64,000 nt of DNA, from positions 1,612,001-1,676,000 of the forward strand of contig JAOVFP010000013.1 in the NCBI GenBank assembly GCA_025738555.1, read 5' to 3'. The stretch is from Cyathus striatus (taxonomy: Eukaryota > Basidiomycota > Agaricomycetes > Agaricales > Nidulariaceae). This document shows, one piece after another, positions 56,270-64,000 of this stretch (the first letter of the stretch is position 1; every line of letters starts with the position of its first letter). Position numbers and translations under genes: made by a program. Below the pieces are notes generated by a model. The model saw nothing but the letters and a program-made list of their open reading frames with translations. It was not told the origin of the DNA and did not search any database.

Positions 56270-57640
56270 CATCACCTCTCGAGTCTCTGCCCTTCTCGCC
56301 CTTTACCACCCCACGCTTCGCGGAGCCTGTATACTCTGAGCAGCCAAAGGACAAGGGTGAACCATACACTCCCCAGCGCACACAAAGTTGTGATAGCGAT
56401 ATTCATAAATGCCTACAGTAGCCAGGAAATCTCTATCACAGGCTGTAGCCAGCTGGGAGACGTCGTAGAATGCCACTGAAGTCCAGTCTACTAAGATACC
56501 CAGGACGTGCAAGCGGCAAAAGCGAGGAAATGTCCTAGGCGTATGGGGGTGTACGGATGCTACATTATCGAGCCGAGAGACTTGAGGTAAGAGTGAATTG
56601 TACCCCTAGTCAAACACCTATCAGAACTCTTTCATAAACGTAGAGGACGCAAAAACATACCTAATCCCCAAAATGACAGCGAAATCCACTCAACGCTCGT
56701 CATCGCTGCGTTCCTTCATAAATACGTCATCACGGGCTTCGTGAGCATGAAGGAAAGTGTTCTGAAAATGACGAGGTCATAGCCGTGGATGTTTATCTGA
56801 GACGAGGCTCCCCCATCGTTTAGTTTCCTTCGTACTGTAAAACGGTGGATTCGTAACGCCGAACGCGTTAGACTCCTTTCAGGTAGAGACACACGATGCC
56901 AGCTGCAGCGAGTCATGACCCATTAGAAAGCGGGGGCATGAGAGTTGGATGGGTAGCTAGCTGTCGCGAAGAATCTAGAGTCATGTAAGTGATGGCATGG
57001 CATAGAGGGAGATTGAGAACGTACAAAAGTAATATCCTAGTCTCCAGGGGTAAAGTAGCATCGAGGCTATCGCTACCCGTTGTAGCTCAGCACCACCTTC
57101 GCGATTCCGAATACGAGTGTCGTTTGGTTTACTGACAGACGAAAAGTTCGGTCTGTTAGGTGGTTCAGCTGTTATAGAATCCTCGTTGCTGATAGTGCTG
57201 TCACCGGGGCTAAGATAGCTTCAGCCACCGAGTCTAATCTGTGCCGCAGACGTAGATACATCGACGGTTGCTGCGTGTCGCAAAGGACTGGTAACCATCC
57301 TATCTCTTGCATTTCGATAGTGGGTGGGAAATCGACGCGGCAGAGGACTAAAGCAAGTGATGTCCTCGAGGAAGAGCTTATGTAGAGGCCAAACGCGAGC
57401 TGCACATAAGCCTCTCCTAGGGGCCAGAATACAGAAACGGCATAGATAGATGAGCAGCTGAGGCAGACGATGCGTTTGGTGTTTATTTGAGTGTGACGTT
57501 AAGATATGGCAGCTGGTATAGGCACTAGACATTGCCAACGCCTTGAAGGGGGAAGTTTGAAATTTGATTTCCGCGCCCTCTCAAGAGGTCATGTGACCTC
57601 TGCTACCAACCTCCTCGTCGTTTCCGACGCTGTTCTCGAA
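56270..57640. repeat. dispersed degenerate repeat block (copy 3)
   Basis: Collinear with 52260-53600 for most of its length; it also resembles 4780-5000. The final part, 57540-57640 (GGTCATGTGACC..TCGTCGTTTCCGACG), is in the opposite orientation to its counterparts at 5580-5640 and 53540-53600. Decayed membrane-protein gene material is the likely origin. Confidence 0.55.
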
Positions 57641-58154
57641 CCACCACCGGCTCTCTTTCATTTTCCAACTTGCCATGCCATTTCTCAAGTAACAAAAAAC
57701 CTTGAAACCAACTGCAACAGATCATCCCAGTCATTGACAGTGCCTAGTACCTGTGCCATTCAAATACCCAGCGCTCGCCGCTGAGCGGCCTGCTCTACAT
57801 TCTCAAAGCCTACGTACCCGTTGATGCTATTTCCGTCTACCAGCCCGAAGAGTGTTGCTCGTGTTTAGTCTTTAAAGGAGACGTTCTTGTGATACGGAGG
57901 GCAAAAAGTCCTGAGCCCGTCCAGCCTGACGCGCTGATCCATTCCGAAATGCAGGAGACATGGAGCAGTGCCGCTGCAGAAAGGGAGTGAGGTGGGTTCA
58001 ATACTGCAGCGCGGCAGCAGCCACAGGACCGCCAAACCCACCCCTTACTTCGCAGCAAGCCCTGCCATGCCCGCGATACAGAGGTAGACACGATCGCTGG
58101 AGCTATCGTCGCTTCCACAAGCGAAATTTTACAGCAGCTGATTTAGCTTCGTCC

Positions 58155-59210
58155 TACAGTTTGCGACACTTAAACACCACAAATTTATTAAGCGAATTTT
58201 CTAGCAACCACAAACAACTTTTAGCTTCCAAAAATCGTCAGAATAGGATAGTTACGATGTAATCTACAATATTCCATGAGCAGATTTTCGAAATTCCGAT
58301 TTTTTTTGATTTTTTAGCCCAAAAATTTGGCACTTGGCCATAAAAAATAGTAAAAATCATGAAAAATGTATTTTTAGTATGCTTTCATTGATAGCAATAT
58401 GATTCTGCAAAAAAAAGGCCTCTGAATCGCTTCACTGGGCGCTAAAAAATCGCTGTTCTAAAAACCATAAGTGAATTTTCTAGCAACCAAAAATGACTTT
58501 TAGCTTCTGAAAATCATCGGAATAGAATAGTTATGATGTAATCTACAATATTCCACGAGCAGATTTTCGAAATTCCGATTTTTTTGATTTTTTAGCCCAA
58601 AAATTTCGCACTTTGCCATAAAAAAATAGTAAAATCATGAAAAATGTATTTTTAGTATGCTTGTTTCTGCCAAAATTTCATTGTGAATTGAACCCAATAG
58701 AAATGGTATGTATGTTTTAATAATATTACAAATTTAAATTATTGAGCATACACTTTGACAGTATTGGGGGTGGGCAAAATATCAGTATCATGAAGAAGAT
58801 AAAAGAACCTTTCAAGATGCAAAAAAAGCAGTTGTGAAATATCTAGATGCTTGTCCTCTAGATGTTATTTGTCATTTTATAAACCAAACATGGCAATTTA
58901 TGAGTGCATATAGGTGTGGTTTAACAGGTGAAGCAGCAGAATGGGCTGTTAGACAGCATCATCAACACTGTCAAGTCTCGAATCATGCTATGATGGCACT
59001 TGAGGCTATTGTATCCTAAATTAGGCTATGTAACATGTCGATTTTTTTGCCAAAAAATTTGGCACAGCTATTTTATCGTGGGAATTTCACAAAAACATCA
59101 TTTTTGTATGTATTTTGACCTTCTGATTCTGAATCTGTAATTAGTTTTCCCTGAAAAATTCATTTTCCTACTGTAATAAAATTTGTGGTGTTTAAGTGTC
59201 GCAAACTGTA
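58155..59210. mobile_element. Tc1/mariner-type deletion derivative with TA target duplication
   Basis: The element is 58157-59208 (1052 bp), flanked by TA on both sides. Perfect inverted ends of about 30 bp start CAGTTTGCGACACTTAAACA. It keeps the 3' end of a transposase: CELNPIEM, an intron, then YWGWAKYQYHEEDKRTF, KYLDACPLDVICHFIN and MSAYRCGLTGEAAEWAV, ending at 59019. This is the C-terminal part of a basidiomycete Tc1/mariner DDE transposase (family knowledge). The catalytic core upstream is missing and is replaced by an internal duplication. Confidence 0.9.
58175..58665. repeat. tandem duplication inside the Tc1/mariner derivative
   Basis: A unit of roughly 290 bp containing 'GAATTTTCTAGCAACCA', 'TCGAAATTCCGATTTTTT' and 'GAAAAATGTATTTTTAGTAT' occurs twice (from about 58177 and 58466) with scattered differences. 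Confidence 0.8.
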
Positions 59211-59649
59211 CTGGCATCCAAAGCTCAAGCGTTCACACCCTTCCACCTTCCAGTGTTCATAACAACGCTCAGCTTCGGAATTAAAAAGGTGGTATTGGTC
59301 TATAAAGGGGTAGCCATTGTGTCGACATCACTGGAACGGATTTCCTCCAATTGTGTGTTTCTATTGCTCATCACGTTACACTGTAACTTACGTCGTATAC
59401 AGATCTATCAGCCTACATATTACCTTATTCTCATGGCTACTTTGGTCTTGATGTGCTGGAAAAACATCTGCCTTGTATTCAGTGTCACCACAACGTTCTA
59501 CGTGCAGCACAGAAGAAACCAAACTGAAGGAAAAGCTTGATCCTACGATCTCGTCACTCTCAACATACTCGTGTTCAGGTTCGAAAACTCTATATTGGCG
59601 TACCTGGGGCAGAATACAGTGATGACTTGGTATTTGAGTGTGTTTTACC

Positions 59650-60542
59650 ATCCTCTACATTGACAAGTTCTGAAATGAAGCTTTACTAGGTTGCTCTGGC
59701 TCAGAATGTATGGACGCAACGATGTCAGGATAGTGTCTTACCTCCTCGTACAGGAGGAATACAGTTGTGAAGTAAGAGATATACCTTTCCTTTTCCCATC
59801 TACTCCCCCTTCTCATCTGAGATCTCCCCTCATAGCAACTGTATCTCACTCATACACCCGCTCCGCCCCGCCCCCCCTGCCGCTTGTACATTCTAACTTT
59901 CGTATCAAGCGGTACACTGGACCACAGTGAGATTCTACGATGTCTCGTAGTCAGTTATGGTCCAGGGGATGGATGCACCCTTGTCCCTGCAGCATTCCAT
60001 GAAGACCCCATGGATTTGTGTGCATTGGTAGTACACGGGTGTGTTTTGACGTTCAGGATGGACAGACTTCACGAAAGCAGTATGTGCCCCTCCTACCCCA
60101 TCTCTCGTCTCCCTTGCTTACACCTTACAGCTTCTCTCTTATACAGTTTCGCGCCCTCTATTTCCGGGTAACGCTCTACGCCTTCTTCGTATTCGTGCTC
60201 ATTATAAGTGTGTCGTACATCATCCACCTTACCTTGCTCATTGTGGACTTGCGAAAGGGGAATGTGGTGTGCGTTGCATAATGGGGGGGGAGGGGTACAA
60301 CCCTGTTGGGGTGTTCGGGTGTAGGTTAGAAGAGATGGGTGGGGGACTGCCCAGGGCGTTCGGTGGTGAGACTCAGGGCTTTTCACTAGACTTGCACCAG
60401 GCCTCAGATGATTACATGGAGTAGGAATGTTCACAGTCTGCTGGAAACAAGTCACTGCTATTTAAATATTTACCAGTTATGCTTATATACATTCATTATG
60501 TGGAACCCGCCTTCACATGATCAGACCACAACTCTTCTTTAT
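59650..60542. repeat. segmental duplication block B
   Basis: Homologous to 10255-11415 and 15175-15430 but without the 446-bp tandem duplication and without the 3.7-kb transposon, so it represents the pre-insertion state of block A. No gene is supported; pyrimidine-rich open frames are considered spurious. Confidence 0.75.
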
Positions 60543-61492
60543 ATTAGTCCAGGACCCCTGATAATTCCTCCAAAACTTAGATACGGGTCCCCCTATAAAT
60601 GGCCAAAATTGTGTGAAAGGTTGGATACACTTTGGCAGGCGTCCCCCTATGAAGGCTGTAAAAATTCCCACAAGGTTGAGTTTAGTGTCCCCCTACAGGC
60701 CGTGGTCTCACAAGTGGGTTAGATACTTGTCCCCCTACTGTGAGCACTTAGGCATAACCTCACCTGCCTAATGGGGACACATACTGAGGAAACCGGTCAA
60801 AATTCAACAAATTATCAATGATATGACCTTATGCTCTGATTTTAAGGAGAGAATATGAGCTACTGCAACTTGTTGCTTTATGTAGTAAGTAAGATATCTC
60901 AAAGTGCAAATAATTACCCTTGAAATGCATAACTACTTAGCTCAAACTTGCCTTGAGATGTGTTTTTCCACCTACTTTTGATGTTGCTATTGGCTCGGCG
61001 CAGTGTACACCAAGCCTTGACCTCACCCAACCTTGCTGCTTGTGCACACTTGATTGCAACTTGATTCGCGACTCAGTAGGGCGGCCTGCTCAAATGATTA
61101 AATCTAGTGCCATAATATATCGTAGATATAGCACATCTATTGCTGGAAGTAGCATATTCATGAGTTACATAAGTACTGAGTACTTTGATTTTTGAGTCAC
61201 AACAATTACAAGTTTTGTATGCAATAAGTACTACAATACACTATAAACACTTTTAGAATCACTCTCAAACTTTAAGGAAAAATCAGTTTTTTCCTCCAAT
61301 TTTTAAACAATTTCTTGCATTTTTAAAGGTTAGATACTTTGTCCCCCTATAATACCCAAATTTCGTAGCTTAGATACGCCATCCCCCTAAAATTTAGGAA
61401 AAATTTGGCATTTTTTGTCCCCCTATAACCAGCCAAAAATCGCCATTTTGGTATCTAACCTTTGGAGGGATTATCAGGGGTCCTATTAGTCC
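60543..61492. mobile_element. 934-bp MITE-like element, 8-bp TSD
   Basis: The element is 60551-61484, with ATTAGTCC duplicated at 60543-60550 and 61485-61492. Inverted ends start AGGACCCCTGATAATTCC (one mismatch between the ends over 21 bp). Subterminal 'TTAGATAC..GTCCCCCTA' motifs are repeated near both ends, as in the 11424-15166 element. No coding capacity. It interrupts the 3' flank of the second NLR gene at a site that is empty near 15440. Confidence 0.92.
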
Positions 61493-61543
61493 TTTTCCAA
61501 TCTACAAAGTATGTGCTCTTCCACCCACACCGTACGTGAAGCT

Positions 61544-64000
61544 TTAAAGTACCTTTGACCGCTTGAGAAGCCAACGAAATAGCAGGTATCTCCACCACTT
61601 TCTTTCGGCGTTTTTCTACAATAATATAAGTTGAGTGCCATGAAATATGTAAGTCTACTGGCCTGTATATAGTGCTCTACGGAACCCTGTAGTCTTGATA
61701 CAATGTGTAGTCCTTCGTCCTTCGAAAGACGACCAAATGGAAGTGATTGGGGGTGGACAACAGTGTCGTTTGAATAGCACTCGGTGACTGTAGCTAGGAA
61801 AAATCGAAGAGCTGGAACGGAATCGAGAAGAAACTTTGCAAAGTCGTCAGATTGGTTGACTCTTTTAAGTAAATAATTCAAAACTACGGGAAGGAATGCT
61901 CCCTCCTCCTGGGTCAACCTGATGACTCTTAAAGTTAGCTTTTGGTAAAGAGCAGTGAAAGACTAAAAGTATGACATCTTACTCTGAGTTCTGCTTCATT
62001 CCCCATAGTTTCCGAAATACCATTTGGCTATTTTTGCTACCCAAGTAGAGGTGTTTGCCTCTTTCACGGCTCTCCAGTATTGTCCCTTGCCAACAATAGC
62101 GTATTTGACTAAGCGGGGGGTAACGGTGACGTTGCCTCCTTGCTTCTGATATAGCCAGTATAGATACAAAACATGAGTGCTCGAATGGTTCTAGCCGTTT
62201 TACTAGAAAATCTTCTATCTGAACATATAAGCAGTCACAAATACTTTGGACTTTGGCTGCTATTGGAAGTGCACATTTCTTGAAGTATTGAAAATGGTTA
62301 GGATTGAGCTCCCAAAATGGAATTCGACTCACATTTCTTCCTTCTGTGAAGAAATCGAATATGAACCAATGAGCGAGGACGGACTGAATTAGTACTCCAA
62401 ATTTGCCATCTATCTTTGAGATGATGCTCTGTACTATGAACTGTATACCGTGCTGTCGTAAGTCATTAAGTAAATCATCGTCGAATCGACTCTTCTTCAT
62501 GTGCGAAAAATAGTATGTATGTGCATAAAGATCCACTTCATAAGACCGCATAGATTCGGAGGAGATGATTACTTTGAAGCAGCAACGTCCGAGAGCGATA
62601 TGAGCGGGAACTTCATCCACGAAAAAAATCTGTGACCTGGAAGAGTCCTTTAAAAAGTCGATGAATGAAATATGAGAAAATCGGATGTAGTCGATGGCAG
62701 AATCCGCATTTGGAACATCTATAATGGAGTGAAGGTCTACCAGCGACAATAACAACGCTTCAGTAAGAATGTGAGTGTAGAGTTTGTCCAACCTTTCATA
62801 CGGAGATGGTTCATTGGTTGTTTCGTCAGTGAATTTAACAGCCAAAAGCTTGTCTTTAGGATTTCCACGTCCACTGTAGATGTACTTCCTCATAGTGAGG
62901 TCGTATATAACTTCAAATGGTGACGTCTCGTCAAGCGAAATATTATCCTACAAAAGCCAATTTTAGGTAGTATACTTGGCAAGCAAGAAGTATATTTACA
63001 CTCTCCACTATTGAGACCTGATCTTGCAGATCATACAATTCACATTTCTAATAGAATAACTATCGTTAAAGTTCTTCGATTAAAAGGAGCTACAATTATC
63101 CTACCTGCAGATATTCATTTGAGTCTTGCTTAAACGTCTTGACACTGTTTTCCCATTCTTCCTGCGACAAACCGTTTTCAAATCCATTAAAATGGGGAAT
63201 ATTGCTCAGATAATCCGAAAGCATGGTTGTAATGTCTTGAATATAGGTGCCAAAAGACCTGGAAGGCTCGATTCTCTTCAGCAAGTATCCTAAGACAATA
63301 ATACCCCAGGGTTCTAAGGACGTTTGTGATTCGCTTGTATCTATTAGCAAATACACCAGTATCAATATTGAGCAACGACCTACGTGTGTATCACTTGGGC
63401 CTTTGTCCACAGGTCACAGAATGTATTTTGGCTTTTCTCGCTACTCAAGAAGTAGCTTTGACCACGAATGGGACTTTCCAGCAATGTTGCCTCCCAGCAG
63501 CTGTAGATATTATAGCTTAGGCGTGGAAAGCTTCTTGCTTTTACTATAGATGATATAATGTTCAGGTAGAATAAGTCTCCCTTCATGTTAAAATCTCTAT
63601 CCCATAATGCGAGGATTGACTGATCAACCGCTTCAAAAACCAGGCCACAAATATCTTGAACTTTCTTTGACAATGGCAATGCGAATGCCTAAAATGGAAA
63701 GCATATGTCATTACACCACAGTTTTAAAAGTATGCAACCTACTGAATCTCCTTCATAGAAGCTGAATTTGAATATGCTTGAAAGGATGCGTTGTGAAATT
63801 ATGGGATTATAGCGAAGTTCATATAACAAATCATTATCAAATCTACTTCTGTTGACGTGCAAAAAGTAGAAGTGGCATGAATAATTCCACACATGATCAT
63901 TATGTTGTATTGGCGGTCCGAGGTTGGATTGGTATTCCAATATCCTAACAACGCAATAATGAGCTAAATATTTGTGTGCTTTATCCTCGGCAATATGGAA
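61544..64000 (-). CDS. second multi-module NLR gene, 3' part (5' end outside window)
   Basis: Exons on the minus strand: 64000-63743 (partial), 63688-63384, 63333-63105, 63047-63000, 62947-62333, 62278-61983, 61918-61663, 61615-61544. They splice in frame and match the last modules of the 15502-20946 gene. The first exon here reads HIAEDKAHKYLAHYC, then SCHFYFLHVNRS; the NACHT domain must lie beyond 64000. The 62947-62333 exon lacks 41 codons relative to its counterpart 17014-16277: LYTHILTEA joins directly to LLLSLVDLH, with short GAAGC homology at the joint. The 5' splice site after 61663 reads GCCAGT instead of GTTAGT; without splicing the frame runs to 61486. At least two modules are present. 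Probably expressed-type but lightly damaged. Confidence 0.8.

Larger units (their letters stand above)
57641..59540 (+). pseudogene. membrane-protein gene remnant split by a Tc1/mariner insertion
   Basis: On the plus strand, sequence up to 58156 resumes at 59209 with WHPKLK, matching the WHPKL that precedes the first helix of the 48752-48141 gene. After a frameshift it continues as FITTLSFGIKKVVLVYKG, then VSTSLERISSNCVFLL and WKNICLVFSVTTTFY, aligning with that gene's helices and C-terminus. The copy is broken both by the frameshift and by the 1.05-kb transposon. The N-terminal part before 58156 is poorly conserved, so its 5' limit is uncertain. Confidence 0.6.

Overview
The window is nuclear DNA of a filamentous basidiomycete, most likely an agaricomycete. 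Genes carry frequent short GT-AG introns of about 50-60 bp. Several families are typical of that group: NACHT-type NLR/STAND proteins with the 'PxCxPETR' lead-in, an AIG1-like GTPase, degenerate SRPK-like kinases, a GCM-finger MULE transposase and a basidiomycete P/THAP9-like transposase. No rRNA, tRNA or CRISPR was recognised. The species cannot be named from the sequence. All gene models were spliced by eye.

Layout. 1-8.6 kb: a small degenerate kinase gene; a near-perfect 0.94-kb inverted repeat whose arms each carry a copy of a tiny spliced gene (one intact, one frameshifted); a broken SRPK-like kinase; a chimeric NLR/kinase pseudogene; and an intact AIG1/GIMAP-like GTPase. 8.6-15.2 kb: two non-autonomous DNA transposons (8601-9983 and 11424-15166), both with AGGACCC termini and exact 8-bp target duplications. 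15.5-20.9 kb: one intact 13-exon NLR gene (minus strand, about 1605 aa) made of a NACHT domain followed by three tandem copies of the post-NACHT helical module. 21.0-37.3 kb: a 16.28-kb Mutator-like element with a 9-bp target duplication, inserted 58 bp upstream of the NLR start codon. It carries an intact 2101-aa GCM-finger/DDE/USP-like/PHD transposase, a 776-aa accessory protein, long GACGTTGCC minisatellites, and captured fragments resembling host U1-70K and Rna14/CstF-77. 37.45-43.6 kb: an intact 6.16-kb transposon with an 8-bp target duplication and a 1703-aa P-element/THAP9-like transposase.

45.4-49 kb: a short NACHT-only protein gene and two tandem genes of a multipass membrane protein family, one with a single nonsense codon. 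49.05-52.16 kb: a foldback-type element with long terminal inverted repeats, a 9-bp duplication and a nested 626-bp element. 52-60 kb: degenerate dispersed copies related to the membrane-protein locus, one interrupted by a Tc1/mariner relic (58157-59208), plus an intact cupin gene. 59.65-64 kb: a segmental duplicate of the 10.2-20 kb region, containing a third AGGACCC element (60551-61484) and the 3' part of a second multi-module NLR gene that runs off the window.

The window reads as a transposon-rich accessory island in which NLR modules are being duplicated, shuffled and pseudogenised beside other possible self/non-self genes (GTPase, kinases). At least two large transposons look potentially autonomous.
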